Below are positions 33,151-42,902 of a stretch of DNA of 64,000 nucleotides, piece by piece (the stretch's first letter is position 1; each line of letters starts with the position of its first letter). Under the pieces are notes generated by a model that saw only the letters and a list, made by a program, of their open reading frames with translations, ran no database searches and had not been told where the DNA came from. The stretch is from the NCBI RefSeq assembly GCF_900129455.1, contig NZ_FQVU01000004.1, positions 1-64,000 of the forward strand, read 5' to 3'. The translations under genes and the position numbers were made by a program. This DNA is from Jatrophihabitans endophyticus (lineage in GTDB: Bacteria; Actinomycetota; Actinomycetes; Mycobacteriales; Jatrophihabitantaceae).

Positions 33151-34017
33151 GTGCCGGTGTACGAGCCGTCGCCCGCGCTGACCCTGCTGCGGGGTGCGGC
33201 CGCGCTGCTCGGCGACCCGGCCGACCGGCTCGTCGACGAGATCGCCCGCGACTACCCGCGGTCACTCGCCCGCCGCCCCGCCCAGCTGGTGCGGGCCGCG
33301 AAGGTCGCGCCGGACACGCTGGCCGAGCTCGTGCGGGCCGCCGGCTTCGTCGATCTCGACGCCGTCCGCGCGCACGCCGGGCGGGAACGGTCCGTCCCCC
33401 GCCCACGCCGCGCGGTGGCCGGCCCGCGCCGCGACGCCCCTGCCGACCGCACCGATCTCGGCCTCGCGATGCGCCGGGAGCAGGCCGCGGTCGCGGCCTC
33501 GTTCGACGCCGTCCGCTCGTCCGGCAGCCTCGAACTCGCGGCCGGAGCCATCCTGGGCAGCCGCCGCCGGTGGGTCTTCGGCGACCTGCGTTCGCGCGGT
33601 TTCGCGCAATTGTTCGCCGGCGAGGTGATGGCGGCGCTGGGGCAGGTGGTGCTCGTGGACCCGACCGCGGCCGGCGTGCTCGCCGCGGTCGGCGACGCCC
33701 AGCGCCGCGACTCGCTGACGGTGTTCACGTTCCGCCGGCACAGCCGGCTCTCGGTGCGGCTCGTCGCGCAGTTCGCCGCGCGCGGGACGCCGGTCGTCGC
33801 CGTCACCGACGACGAGCACGGCGCGGTGGCCGACGACGCCACGCACGTCCTGCGCGTCGCCGACCACGACGGCGGGCACTCGCCCACCGCCGCGGTCGCG
33901 GTCGCGCACGCGCTGGCCACTCTCGTCGCCGCCGGCGCGAAGGGCGCCGCGCGCCGGGCCGAGCAGGAGCGCGCCGTGGCCGCCGACCTGCGGTGGTACG
34001 AGGAGGACCCGGCGTGA
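33151..34017 (+). CDS. MurR/RpiR-family transcriptional regulator
   Basis: 288 residues. The N-terminal helix-turn-helix is divergent (LVDEIARDYPRSLARRPAQL, then KVAPDTLAELVRAAGF). The C-terminal SIS sugar-phosphate-binding domain is clearer: WVFGDLRSRGFAQLFAGEVM, DSLTVFTFRRHSRLSVRLVA and GTPVVAVTDDEHGAVADDAT. RpiR proteins sense phosphosugars such as MurNAc-6-P. No ATG is available; GTG 33151 is the best start seen, GTG 33157 is an alternative, and the ribosome binding site is poor. The stop overlaps the M20 gene by 4 bp. It heads the transport operon. Confidence 0.8.
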   Translation: MPVYEPSPALTLLRGAAALLGDPADRLVDEIARDYPRSLARRPAQLVRAAKVAPDTLAELVRAAGFVDLDAVRAHAGRERSVPRPRRAVAGPRRDAPADRTDLGLAMRREQAAVAASFDAVRSSGSLELAAGAILGSRRRWVFGDLRSRGFAQLFAGEVMAALGQVVLVDPTAAGVLAAVGDAQRRDSLTVFTFRRHSRLSVRLVAQFAARGTPVVAVTDDEHGAVADDATHVLRVADHDGGHSPTAAVAVAHALATLVAAGAKGAARRAEQERAVAADLRWYEEDPA

Positions 34018-35333
34018 GCCCGGCGACCGGCACGCTGGAACAGGACGCGGTGCGCGACTGCGCCGACCTCGTCCGCTTCGACACCTCGAACTTCGGCGGC
34101 GGCGACTCCCGCGGCGAGCGCGAGGCGGCGGAATGGGTCGCCGAGCAGCTGACCGACTGCGGGTACCGCCCCGAGGTCTACGAGTCGGCCCCGCGCCGGG
34201 CGAGCACGGTCGTGCGCATCCCCGGCCGCGACCGCAGCGCCCCCGGGCTCGTCGTGCACGGCCACCTCGACGTCGTGCCGGCGGAGGCGTCGGACTGGAG
34301 CTTCGACCCGTTCTGCGGCGAGATCCGCGACGGCGTGCTGCTCGGCCGCGGCACGCTCGACATGAAGAACATGGACGCGATGATGCTCGCGGTCGCCCGC
34401 GATCTCGCGCGGACCGGGTCGCAGCCGGCCCGCGACGTCGTCCTCGCCTTCGTGGCCGACGAGGAGGACACCGGCGCGTACGGCGCGGGCTACCTCGTCC
34501 GCGAGCATCCCGACCTGTTCGAGGGCGTGACGACCGGCATCGGCGAGTCCGGCGGCGGTCTCACCGTGCTTCCCGACGGCAGCCGGCTCTACGCGGTCGG
34601 CACCGGCGAGCGTGGCACGGCCTGGATGACGCTGCGGGCGCGCGGCACGGCCGGGCACGGCTCGCGTCCGAACGCCGACAACGCGGTCACCACGCTCGCC
34701 CGCACCGTCACCGCGCTGGCCGACGTCGACTGGCCGGTGCGGTTGATCCCGACCGTGCGTGCGTTCCTGGCCGGTGTCGGCGCGCGGCTCGGCATCGACA
34801 TCGACCCCGCCGACCCGGACAGCCTGCGTCGGCTCGGCGACGCCTACCCGCTCGTCGAGCGCACGCTCGCCAACTCGCTCAACCCGACCATGCTCGGCGC
34901 GGGCTACAAGGTGAACGTCATCCCCACCGAGGCCGTGGCCCACGTCGACGGCCGCATCCTGCCGGGACTCACCGACGAGTTCTTCGCCGCCGTCGACGCG
35001 GTGCTGCCAGCCGGCGTCACGCGCGAGTTCGACAGCTACACCGCGCCGGTCGGGGCCAGCCACGAGAGCGCGGCCTTCGCCGCCATGGCCGCCGCGATCA
35101 CCGAGCACGACCCGCAGGCGCTGGTGCTGCCCTTCGTGCTCGGCGGCGGCACCGACGCCAAGTCCTTCACACGGCTCGGCATCGACTGCTACGGCTTCAT
35201 GCCCGGCCGGACCCCTTCCGACTTCCCGGCCGAGCGCTACGTGCACGGCGTCGACGAGCAGATCCCGGTCGACAGCCTCGAGTTCGGCGTGCGCGTGCTG
35301 TCCACCTTCCTGCTGGCAGAGGAGATCCGATGA
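34014..35333 (+). CDS. M20/M25/M40-family metallopeptidase
   Basis: 439 residues. Di-zinc ligands: HGHLDVVP (about 80, H-x-D), GRGTLDMKN (about 110, bridging Asp), the general base in ADEEDTG (about 147) and a C-terminal His in YVHGVDEQIPV. The lid/dimerisation domain follows GTAGHGSRPNADNAV. Relatives are carboxypeptidases, acylases and dipeptidases. Placed directly before a peptide ABC importer and linked by ATGA/GTGA overlaps to both neighbours, it probably trims an imported peptide or N-acyl amino acid (inference). No signal peptide, so cytoplasmic. Confidence 0.88.
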   Translation: MSPATGTLEQDAVRDCADLVRFDTSNFGGGDSRGEREAAEWVAEQLTDCGYRPEVYESAPRRASTVVRIPGRDRSAPGLVVHGHLDVVPAEASDWSFDPFCGEIRDGVLLGRGTLDMKNMDAMMLAVARDLARTGSQPARDVVLAFVADEEDTGAYGAGYLVREHPDLFEGVTTGIGESGGGLTVLPDGSRLYAVGTGERGTAWMTLRARGTAGHGSRPNADNAVTTLARTVTALADVDWPVRLIPTVRAFLAGVGARLGIDIDPADPDSLRRLGDAYPLVERTLANSLNPTMLGAGYKVNVIPTEAVAHVDGRILPGLTDEFFAAVDAVLPAGVTREFDSYTAPVGASHESAAFAAMAAAITEHDPQALVLPFVLGGGTDAKSFTRLGIDCYGFMPGRTPSDFPAERYVHGVDEQIPVDSLEFGVRVLSTFLLAEEIR

Positions 35334-37144
35334 CAACCGTCCAGCGCACCTTCCGACGGTCGCTCGCGGCCGCCGCCGCGCTCGCCCTCTCGGCCGTCGT
35401 CGCGGCCGTGCCGGCGACACCGGCCCGGGGCGACGCCACCGACACCTTCACGGTCGGCTCGCTGGGCCAGGTGGTCACCTTCAACCCCTTCCTGGCTTTC
35501 AAGCAGGGCGAGCTCGACCCCATCAGCCAGCTGTACCCGACGTTGGTGTGGGGCAACGCCCAGCGCCTGCCCGAGCACTACCTCGCCGACAAGTGGACGA
35601 CCTCGGCCGACCGCAGGACGTGGACGTTCTCGCTGCACCCCGGACTGAAGTGGTCCGACGGCAAGCCGATCACCGCCGACGACGCCGCCTGGACCCTGAA
35701 CCTCGTCCACACCAACGCGACGGCCGGGACCGCGAACGGTCAGTTGCTCGACAACGTGGCGTCGGTCAAGGCGTCCGGCGACTCGACGGTCGTCATCACG
35801 ACCAAGGACCCGCAGGTGAACCTGCTCGACTCGGTGGGCCAGGTGCCGATCGTGCCGCGCCACGTGTGGGAGTCGCGGGTGAAGACGCTGGGCGACCAGA
35901 CGAACACCAAGACCCCGCTGGTGGGCTACGGGCCGTTCACGCTCAAGTCCTACAAGACCGAGCAGTCGACGGTGCTGACCGCCAACAAGGACTTCTTCCT
36001 CGGCGCGCCGAAGTACGACACGCTCGTGCTGCAGTACTTCAAGAACAACGACGCGGCGGTCTCGGCCCTGCGCAGCGGTGAGATCGATCAGGTCGACCGC
36101 ATCACTCCCACCGAGTACAAGGCCCTGAAGAGCGTCGACGGCGTCACCAGCTACCCGCAGGTCGGCGCCCGCTGGACCGGCATCGAGATCAACCCCGGGG
36201 CCAGGACGAAGTCGGGCAAGAAGATGGGCACCGGGCACCCCGCCCTCGCCGATGCGAAGGTGCGGAAGGCGATCGCGCTGGGCATCGACAAGCAGACGCT
36301 CGTGAAGAAGGTGCTCGACGGCCTCGGTCAGGTGGGGCAGGGCTATCTGCCGCCGGCGTTCCCGGCCTTCTCCTGGAAGCCGCCGCAGGTCACGCCGTAC
36401 GACCCCGCCGCCGCCAACGCGCTGCTCGACTCCGCGGGCTACACCAAGGGCAGCGACGGCGTCCGCAAGGATCCGAAGAGCGGCCGCGCGTTGACGTTCC
36501 GCCTCGGTACGCACTCCGACACCACCACCGACGCGCAGATCGCCGCGTACGTCGTGGGCTGGCTCAAGAAGATCGGCATCGGCGTCACCATCGAGCCGCT
36601 CAGCTCGACCAATCTCAACGACCGGCTGGCCAAGGGCGACTTCGACATGTTCATGGACGGGTGGGGCACCGGCCCCGACCCGACCTACCTGCTCGGCATC
36701 CAGACCTGCCGGACGCTGCCCGACAACGCCGAGGGCGAGAACGGCAACACCGACGCGTTCTTCTGCGACAAGCGTTACGACGCGCTCTACGCGCAGCAGC
36801 TGCGCACGTTCGACACGACCCAGCGCAGCGCGGTGGTGGGGCAGATGCAGCAGATCCTCTACGACGCCAACGTCGACCTGATCCTCTTCTACCAGAACAA
36901 CCTGTCGGCGGTCCGCACGAACGCGAAGAACGGGTTCGTCACCGGCAAGGCCGACGGCCAGGGCTTCTACCCGTACCAGAACTACACCCGCTCCTGGCGG
37001 TACGCGCAGCCGCCGTCGTCGTCCTCGGACGGCGGTTCGAGCGGCAGCGCGATCATCTGGATCCTCGTCGCGGTGGTCGTCGTGGTGGGCATCGGCGCCG
37101 TGGTCGTGCTGCGCCGGCGGGCCGGCGCCGCGGATCGGGAGTAG
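35330..37144 (+). CDS. ABC transporter substrate-binding protein, peptide family, C-terminally membrane-anchored
   Basis: 604 residues. The N-terminus is a signal peptide without a lipobox Cys (ALALSAVVAAVPATPARGDA). An SBP family 5 (DppA/OppA) domain follows: HPGLKWSDGKPITADDAAWT, LVGYGPFTLKSYKTEQ and VRKAIALGIDKQTLVKKVLD. Unusually, the C-terminus has a Ser/Gly linker and one hydrophobic helix (IIWILVAVVVVVGIGAVVVL) followed by RRR, so the protein should be held by a C-terminal membrane anchor rather than a lipid. ATGA overlap with the M20 gene. Imports oligopeptides or related compounds; the ligand is unknown. Confidence 0.9.
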   Translation: MTTVQRTFRRSLAAAAALALSAVVAAVPATPARGDATDTFTVGSLGQVVTFNPFLAFKQGELDPISQLYPTLVWGNAQRLPEHYLADKWTTSADRRTWTFSLHPGLKWSDGKPITADDAAWTLNLVHTNATAGTANGQLLDNVASVKASGDSTVVITTKDPQVNLLDSVGQVPIVPRHVWESRVKTLGDQTNTKTPLVGYGPFTLKSYKTEQSTVLTANKDFFLGAPKYDTLVLQYFKNNDAAVSALRSGEIDQVDRITPTEYKALKSVDGVTSYPQVGARWTGIEINPGARTKSGKKMGTGHPALADAKVRKAIALGIDKQTLVKKVLDGLGQVGQGYLPPAFPAFSWKPPQVTPYDPAAANALLDSAGYTKGSDGVRKDPKSGRALTFRLGTHSDTTTDAQIAAYVVGWLKKIGIGVTIEPLSSTNLNDRLAKGDFDMFMDGWGTGPDPTYLLGIQTCRTLPDNAEGENGNTDAFFCDKRYDALYAQQLRTFDTTQRSAVVGQMQQILYDANVDLILFYQNNLSAVRTNAKNGFVTGKADGQGFYPYQNYTRSWRYAQPPSSSSDGGSSGSAIIWILVAVVVVVGIGAVVVLRRRAGAADRE

Positions 37145-37146
37145 CC

Positions 37147-38208
37147 GTGACCGGCTCCGCTCCGCCCGCCCTCGAGGCCGAGGCCACCCGGGAACCGGCC
37201 GCAGCGCCCGGCGGCGACGGCCGGGGGCAGTTCCTGCGCTATCTCGGCGGGAAGCTGCTCGGCGCCGTCGTCAGCCTCTTCGTCACACTGAACATCGGCT
37301 TCCTGCTCTTCAACGTCATCCCGTCCGACCCGGTCGGGACCATCACCCGCGGTCGGCAGGTCAGCGCCGAGCAGAAGCAGGTGCTGCGCGAGCAGCTGGG
37401 CACGGACCGCTCGCTGTGGGAGAAGTACGGCCACTACCTGGACAACCTGGTCCACCTGCGGCTGGGCTACTCGTTCCAGTTCCAGGAGTCGGTGTCGTCG
37501 CTGATCGTCGACCGGCTCGGGCCCACGCTGCTGCTGCTCGGCATCTCGACCCTGCTCTCGGTGGTGCTCGGGCTCTGGCTCGGCGCGCGCGCGGGCTGGC
37601 GTAGCGGCAGTGCCTTCGACCGTTTCGTCTCCGGCGCGGCCATCACCCTGTGGTCGGTGCCGACGTTCTGGCTCGGCCTCATCCTGCTCGTCGTGTTCGC
37701 CATCGGCATCGGTCCGCTGTCCGGCCTGCTGCCGTCGGGCGGCATGTCCTCGCCCGACGTGTCCGGCGGCGTGCTCGCCGAGGTGCTCGACACCGCCGAG
37801 CACCTGGTGCTGCCCGTCCTGACCCTGGTGCTGGTCGTCTTCGCCCAGTACCTGACGATCATGCGGTCGTCGATCATCGACGAGCTGGGCAGTCCCTACC
37901 TGCTGACGGCGCGTGCCAAGGGGCTGCGCGACGACATCGTGCGGCGCCGGCACGCCGTCCCGAACGCGTTGCTGCCCTCGGTGACGGTCATCTTCCTGCA
38001 CCTCGGCGGCATCATCGGCGGCGCCATCACCGTCGAAACCGTCTTCTCCTGGCCCGGCCTCGGCTACCTGACCTACCAGGCGCTGCAGGGCCCCGACGTC
38101 CAGGTGCTCGAGGGCACGTTCCTGTTCTTCAGCGCCGCGGTGATCGCGATGAACCTGGTCGCCGACCTGCTCTACCGCGCGCTCGACCCACGGGTGCGGG
38201 CCCAGTGA
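37147..38208 (+). CDS. ABC transporter permease, DppB/OppB type
   Basis: 353 residues with about six membrane segments. Typical DppB features: FNVIPSDPVGTI after the first helix, QKQVLREQLGTDRSLWEKYG, and the EAA loop TARAKGLRDDIVRRRHAVPN. A 30-residue hydrophilic extension precedes the first helix. The start is GTG 37147, 2 bp after the binding-protein stop with GGGAG upstream. It pairs with the next permease to form the channel. Confidence 0.92.
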   Translation: MTGSAPPALEAEATREPAAAPGGDGRGQFLRYLGGKLLGAVVSLFVTLNIGFLLFNVIPSDPVGTITRGRQVSAEQKQVLREQLGTDRSLWEKYGHYLDNLVHLRLGYSFQFQESVSSLIVDRLGPTLLLLGISTLLSVVLGLWLGARAGWRSGSAFDRFVSGAAITLWSVPTFWLGLILLVVFAIGIGPLSGLLPSGGMSSPDVSGGVLAEVLDTAEHLVLPVLTLVLVVFAQYLTIMRSSIIDELGSPYLLTARAKGLRDDIVRRRHAVPNALLPSVTVIFLHLGGIIGGAITVETVFSWPGLGYLTYQALQGPDVQVLEGTFLFFSAAVIAMNLVADLLYRALDPRVRAQ

Positions 38209-39095
38209 CCGCGCTCGACACCGCCACCGTCGCCCCCGCCCCGCCGCGGCGGCGCGGCTTCCTGACGCGGCTGCTGCACATGCCGACCGCGGTCGCCGGC
38301 GCGGGCATCCTCGCGCTGTTCGTCGTGCTGGCCCTGACCGCACCGCTGTGGATCTCCGACGCCGACCTCGACGTCACCGAGGCCGACGGCCCGCAGCTCG
38401 GTGCGCCCGGTGGGCACTACCCGCTCGGCACCGACCAGGCCGGCCGCTCCGTGCTGCAACTGCTGGTCTGGGGGTCGCGCTCGTCGCTGCTCGTCGGCGT
38501 GATCGCCACCGTGCTGACGATCGTGCTGGGCAGCGTCGTGGGTCTCGTCGCCGGCCACTACCAGGGCCTGGTGGGCCGGGCGCTGATGACGGTCACCGAC
38601 TGGTTCATCGCGCTGCCGGCCCTGCCCCTCGCCATCTCGCTGGCTGCGGCCATCGGGCCGGGGGAGGGCTCGATCACCGTCGCGATCGCGGTGACGTCGT
38701 GGACCAGCACCGCCCGGCTGGTGCGGGCACAGACCCTCGCCGTCGAGGCGAGGCCCTACATCGAGCGGGCGCGGGCGCTGGGCGCCGGCGACCTGCAGGT
38801 CGTGTCGCGGCACGTCGTACCCAACGTCGCCCCGCTCATCCTGGTGTCGGCCACGCTCACCGTCGCGAGCGCGATCCTCGCCGAGACCACGCTGACGTTC
38901 CTCGGCCTCGGCGACCCCAGCCAGGTCTCGTGGGGCGGCATGCTGCACGACGCCTTCGCGCTCGGCGCGGTCAGCAGCGGCGCGTGGTGGTACGTGCTGC
39001 CGCCCGGCCTCGCGATCCTCGTCGTCGTGCTCGGCTTCACCCTCGTCGGCCGCGCGGTCGAGACCGTGCTCAACCCGAGGGCGGGGCGGTCCTGA
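38205..39095 (+). CDS. ABC transporter permease, DppC/OppC type
   Basis: 296 residues, about six membrane segments. DppC markers are HYPLGTDQAGRSVLQLLVWG after the first helix and the EAA loop ERARALGAGDLQVVSRHVVP. GTG 38205 overlaps the previous stop by 4 bp. It forms the second half of the import channel. Confidence 0.92.
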   Translation: MTALDTATVAPAPPRRRGFLTRLLHMPTAVAGAGILALFVVLALTAPLWISDADLDVTEADGPQLGAPGGHYPLGTDQAGRSVLQLLVWGSRSSLLVGVIATVLTIVLGSVVGLVAGHYQGLVGRALMTVTDWFIALPALPLAISLAAAIGPGEGSITVAIAVTSWTSTARLVRAQTLAVEARPYIERARALGAGDLQVVSRHVVPNVAPLILVSATLTVASAILAETTLTFLGLGDPSQVSWGGMLHDAFALGAVSSGAWWYVLPPGLAILVVVLGFTLVGRAVETVLNPRAGRS

Positions 39096-40063
39096 TGCTG
39101 CTGCGCGTCCGCGACCTCGCGGTCACCTATCGCACCGGGACCCTCGACGTCCCCGCCGTCCGCGGCGTCGGCTTCGACCTCGACGCCGGGCAGACGCTGG
39201 GCGTGGCGGGGGAGTCCGGGTCGGGCAAGTCGACGATGGCGCTGTCGCTGCTGCGGCTGCTGCCGGAGTCGGCGCGGGTGAGCGGGTCGGTCGAGTTCCG
39301 GGGCACGGAGCTCACGACCGCCCGCTGGGGCGAGCTGCGCGCGGTGCGCTGGGCGCAGGCGTCGGTCGTGTTCCAGGGGGCGATGAGCGCGCTCAACCCC
39401 GTTCGGGCCATCGGCGAGCAGATCGCCGAGCCGATCGAGCTGCACGAGCGCATCCGCGGTCGGGCGGTCACGACCCGGGTCGACGAGCTGCTCGACAGCG
39501 TGGGCGTGCCACCGCGCCGCCGCGGTGCCTACCCGCACGAGCTGTCCGGCGGGCAGCGGCAGCGGGTCATGATCGCGATGGCGTTGGCGTGCCGACCGCA
39601 GCTCGTCATCGCCGACGAGCCGACGACGGCGCTGGACGTCATCGTGCAGGCCCAGATCCTGACACTGCTCACCGACCTGGTCCGTGACGCGGGCATCGGG
39701 ATGCTGATGATCAGTCACGACCTCTCGGTGCTCGCCGAGACCTGCGACCGCATGGCGGTCATGTACGCCGGGCAGCTCGTCGAGACCGGGCCGTCGCGCG
39801 ATCTCGTGACCGACCCCAAGCATCCGTACACCCGGGCGCTGTCGGCCGCCTTCCCGACGATCGGCGACCCGGCGTCCCGGCGTGCGCCGGCCGGGCTCCC
39901 CGGTGACCCACCCGACCCGACCACCCTGGGGACGGGATGTCCGTTCGCGCCACGCTGCCCCGACGTGTTCGACGCCTGCACGGTGGAGGACGTCGAGCTG
40001 TGGGACGCCGGTCCGCAGCGCGAGTCGGCCTGCCTGCTCGTCCGGGATGCGGTGCGGTCGTGA
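39095..40063 (+). CDS. ABC transporter ATPase, DppD/OppD type
   Basis: 322 residues. Walker [10 protein letters not shown] (about 38), Q-loop [13 protein letters not shown], signature [15 protein letters not shown], Walker [13 protein letters not shown] and switch His in [10 protein letters not shown]. The C-terminal oligopeptide-transporter extension has the Cys cluster [10 protein letters not shown], which may bind an Fe-S cluster as reported for DppD. The ATG shares one base with the previous stop. Confidence 0.93.
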   Translation: MLLRVRDLAVTYRTGTLDVPAVRGVGFDLDAGQTLGVAGESGSGKSTMALSLLRLLPESARVSGSVEFRGTELTTARWGELRAVRWAQASVVFQGAMSALNPVRAIGEQIAEPIELHERIRGRAVTTRVDELLDSVGVPPRRRGAYPHELSGGQRQRVMIAMALACRPQLVIADEPTTALDVIVQAQILTLLTDLVRDAGIGMLMISHDLSVLAETCDRMAVMYAGQLVETGPSRDLVTDPKHPYTRALSAAFPTIGDPASRRAPAGLPGDPPDPTTLGTGCPFAPRCPDVFDACTVEDVELWDAGPQRESACLLVRDAVRS

Positions 40064-41067
40064 CGGCCATCGACATCGCCGACCTCGCCGTCGTCTACCC
40101 GGGTCGGCGGGGCCGCCCGCCCGCCCGCGCGGTCGACGGCATCGACCTGCGCGTCGGCGACGGCGAGATCGTCGCGCTGATCGGCGAGTCCGGCTGCGGC
40201 AAGTCCACGCTCGCCCGCGCCGTCGTGGGTCTCGTCCGGCCCACCGCGGGCTCGATCGGGTGCGCCGGGACGCCGCTGCCCCGGCGGGCGCGGGAGCTGC
40301 GGTCCTACCGGCGACTCGTCCAGCTGGTGCTGCAGGACCCGGGCGGTGCGCTCAACCCGCGGCAGACCGTGTACGACGCGGTGGCCGAGGGGCCGCGGCT
40401 GCACGGCCTGCGCGACGGTCTGGACGAGCGGGTGCACGACGCGCTGTCCCGGGCCGGGCTGCGGCCGCCGGGGAGCTTCGTCGACCGCTACCCGCACGAG
40501 CTGTCCGGCGGTCAGCAGCAGCGGGTCGTCATCGCAGGCGCGCTGGCGCTCGACCCGCAGGTGATCGTCGCCGACGAGCCGGTCGCGTCGCTCGACGCGT
40601 CCGTGCGCGGCGAAATTCTCGCATTGTTGCTCAAACTCCGCGACGAGCTGGGGCTCTCCGCCCTCGTCGTCAGCCACGATCTCGGGTTGGCCTGGAACAT
40701 CGCCGACCGGGTCGCGGTCATGTACCTCGGCCGCATCGTCGAACAGGGCACGGTCGAGGACGTGCTGCTGCGTCCCCGGCACCCGTACACGCAGGCATTG
40801 CTCAGCGTCGTCCCCGACGCCACGCGGGAGCAGCTGCCGTCGCTCATCCCGGGCGAGCCGCCCGACCCGACCGCGATCCCCGTCGGCTGCCGCTTCCACC
40901 CGCGCTGTCCGCGGCGGCGCGACCTGGCCGCCGACGGCGTCGACGTCGGCGTCTGCGAGACGGCCGACCCGGCCGTCCTGGCCGCGGACGGCGACGGCGT
41001 GGCGTGCCACTTCGCCACCGAGCGACCGAAGGGGGAGCCCGTCGATGCGGGTGCTCATCTCGGCTGA
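40060..41067 (+). CDS. ABC transporter ATPase, DppF/OppF type
   Basis: 335 residues. Walker [10 protein letters not shown] (about 42), Q-loop [14 protein letters not shown], signature [15 protein letters not shown], Walker [13 protein letters not shown] and [14 protein letters not shown]. The C-terminal Cys cluster is [16 protein letters not shown] 40060 overlaps the previous stop by 4 bp. The 3' end overlaps the next gene by 23 bp, so the whole operon is translated in a tightly coupled way. Confidence 0.93.
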   Translation: MTAIDIADLAVVYPGRRGRPPARAVDGIDLRVGDGEIVALIGESGCGKSTLARAVVGLVRPTAGSIGCAGTPLPRRARELRSYRRLVQLVLQDPGGALNPRQTVYDAVAEGPRLHGLRDGLDERVHDALSRAGLRPPGSFVDRYPHELSGGQQQRVVIAGALALDPQVIVADEPVASLDASVRGEILALLLKLRDELGLSALVVSHDLGLAWNIADRVAVMYLGRIVEQGTVEDVLLRPRHPYTQALLSVVPDATREQLPSLIPGEPPDPTAIPVGCRFHPRCPRRRDLAADGVDVGVCETADPAVLAADGDGVACHFATERPKGEPVDAGAHLG

Positions 41068-41872
41068 CATGGAGGGCGTCACCGGCGTCACCTGGCCCGA
41101 CGACGTCGAGCCGGGCAACCCGCGCTGGGAGTACCACCGCCGCTTCTTCACCGACGACGTCAACGCCGCGATCGAGGGGTTCGTCGCGGCCGGCGCGTCC
41201 GACGTCCTGGTGAACGAGGCGCATGCGACGCAGCGCAACCTGTTGCGCGACCGGCTCGACCCGCGGGCGGCGCTGCTCACCGGACGCCACAAGCCGCTGG
41301 CGATGATGGAGGGCGTCGACCGCGGCGTCGACGCGGTCGCCTTCGTCGGCTACCACGCGGCGGCAGGGGAGCAGGGCGTGCTCGCCCACATCTACCTGCC
41401 GAACACGATCACCGGGGTGTGGCTGAACGGTGCGACGTGCAGCGAGGGGTACATGAACGCCGCGCTTGCGGCCGAGTACGGCGTCCCCGTCGTCCTGGTC
41501 ACCGGCGACGACCGGGCGTGCGAGGACGCGTTGACCTACGCACCCGATGCCGAGCTGGTCGCGGTGAAGGAGTGCGTCGACCGCTACAGCGCGATCTGCT
41601 TGCCCCCGGAGCGGACCTACGCCGCGATCCGCGAGGCGGCGACCGCCGCGCTCGACCCGCTGCCCGACCTGCGCCCGCTGGTCGCGCCCTACCGCTACGA
41701 GGTCGAGTTCGACACCACCAACCCGGTGGTGATGACCACCGGCATCCCCGACGTCGAGCAGGTCGGCACGCGACGGGTCTCCTGGGAGCTCCCCACGATG
41801 AAGCAGGCGATCCGCTGCTTCCGGGCCGTCACCGCGCTCGCGTCCGGCAGCACCGAGCACACGTACGGGTGA
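41045..41872 (+). CDS. M55-family D-aminopeptidase (DppA-like)
   Basis: 275 residues, normal length for the zinc D-aminopeptidase first known as DppA in Bacillus subtilis. [15 protein letters not shown] carries the N-terminal Asp and Glu ligands, [14 protein letters not shown] the His, and [19 protein letters not shown] another His ligand. It removes N-terminal D-amino acids such as D-Ala from peptides. ATG 41045 has AAGGGGGAG upstream. Together with the transporter and LD-carboxypeptidase it points to D-amino-acid peptides as the imported substrate. Confidence 0.92.
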   Translation: MRVLISADMEGVTGVTWPDDVEPGNPRWEYHRRFFTDDVNAAIEGFVAAGASDVLVNEAHATQRNLLRDRLDPRAALLTGRHKPLAMMEGVDRGVDAVAFVGYHAAAGEQGVLAHIYLPNTITGVWLNGATCSEGYMNAALAAEYGVPVVLVTGDDRACEDALTYAPDAELVAVKECVDRYSAICLPPERTYAAIREAATAALDPLPDLRPLVAPYRYEVEFDTTNPVVMTTGIPDVEQVGTRRVSWELPTMKQAIRCFRAVTALASGSTEHTYG

Positions 41873-42888
41873 GGCTCGACGCGGCGTCCGACGTCCTCGC
41901 GCGCGGTGTCGCCGACGGGCTGTGGCCCGGTGTGGTCGCGGCAGCCGGCGTCGGCGGACGCACCGAGCGGACGTGGGTGCTGGGACGCGCCGACACCCGT
42001 CCCGAGCGCCCGATGACCGTCGACACCGTCTTCGACCTGGCGTCGCTGACCAAGGTGCTGGCCACCCTGCCGGTGCTGCTGCGGCTCGTGTCCGGTGCCG
42101 TCGCACGGCGCGTCGTACGGCTCGACACGGCGGTCAGCGAGCTGGTGCCCGGCGTCGACGAGCGGGTGACGATCGAGCACCTGCTCACCCACACCGCCGG
42201 CCTGCCCGCCCACGTGCGCTTCGCGGCGACGGACCCCGACGCGCTCGTGGCCGCCGCCGCGGCCGTGCCGCTCGAGGCCGAGCCGGGGACGCGGGTGGCG
42301 TACTCCGACGTCGGCTTCGTCCTGCTCGGCGGCGTGGTGCACGCCGTGACCGGCGAGCGGCTCGACGCGGTCGCCGAGCGCGACGTGTTCGGACCGCTCG
42401 GCATCGCGCCGCGATTCCGGCCGCCGGCGTCGTGGCGCCCCCGCATCGCGGCGACCGAGGTCTACGACGACGTCCCGACCGTCGGGGTCGTGCACGACGA
42501 GAACGCACAGCTGGCGGGCGGCCTCGCCGGCCACGCGGGGCTGTTCGGGACGCTCGCCGACGTCGTCGGGTCGTTGCCGATGTGGCGGCGCGGCGGACCG
42601 CTGCTCGACGACGCCGTGCGCGCCGAGGCGATGCGCGACCGCACCGCCGCGCTCGACGGGCACCGCGGGCTCGGCTGGACGTGCCGCGGCGATCGCTACG
42701 ACATCCTCTCCGCCGGCTGGGGTGACGCCGCGGTGAGCCACACCGGCTTCACCGGCACCAGCGTGGCCTTCGACCCGGTGACCGAACGCTGGGCGGTGCT
42801 GCTCACCAACCACGTCCACTTCGGTCGGGGACGTCCCGAGGTGTTCGCCGCACGCCGCCGCTGGCACGCCGTGCTGGTCGGCGACTGA
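41869..42888 (+). CDS. Beta-lactamase-fold serine hydrolase (class C/esterase-like)
   Basis: 339 residues without a signal peptide. The serine-hydrolase motifs are SLTK (about 53, S-x-x-K nucleophile), YSDVG at about 145 (Y-x-N position, with Asp in place of Asn) and HTGFTG at about 290 in place of KTG. The family includes D-aminopeptidases, esterases and D-Ala-D-Ala peptidases. GTG 41869 overlaps the M55 gene by 4 bp, making it the last gene of the operon. A cytoplasmic D-peptide hydrolase fits the context better than antibiotic resistance (inference). Confidence 0.85.
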   Translation: MRLDAASDVLARGVADGLWPGVVAAAGVGGRTERTWVLGRADTRPERPMTVDTVFDLASLTKVLATLPVLLRLVSGAVARRVVRLDTAVSELVPGVDERVTIEHLLTHTAGLPAHVRFAATDPDALVAAAAAVPLEAEPGTRVAYSDVGFVLLGGVVHAVTGERLDAVAERDVFGPLGIAPRFRPPASWRPRIAATEVYDDVPTVGVVHDENAQLAGGLAGHAGLFGTLADVVGSLPMWRRGGPLLDDAVRAEAMRDRTAALDGHRGLGWTCRGDRYDILSAGWGDAAVSHTGFTGTSVAFDPVTERWAVLLTNHVHFGRGRPEVFAARRRWHAVLVGD

Positions 42889-42902
42889 GTGCGCTCACCG
42901 GG

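Noticed and set aside
41869-42888. Antibiotic-resistance beta-lactamase
   Set aside because: No signal peptide, altered Y-x-N and K-T-G motifs, and location at the end of a peptide-catabolism operon argue for a housekeeping hydrolase.
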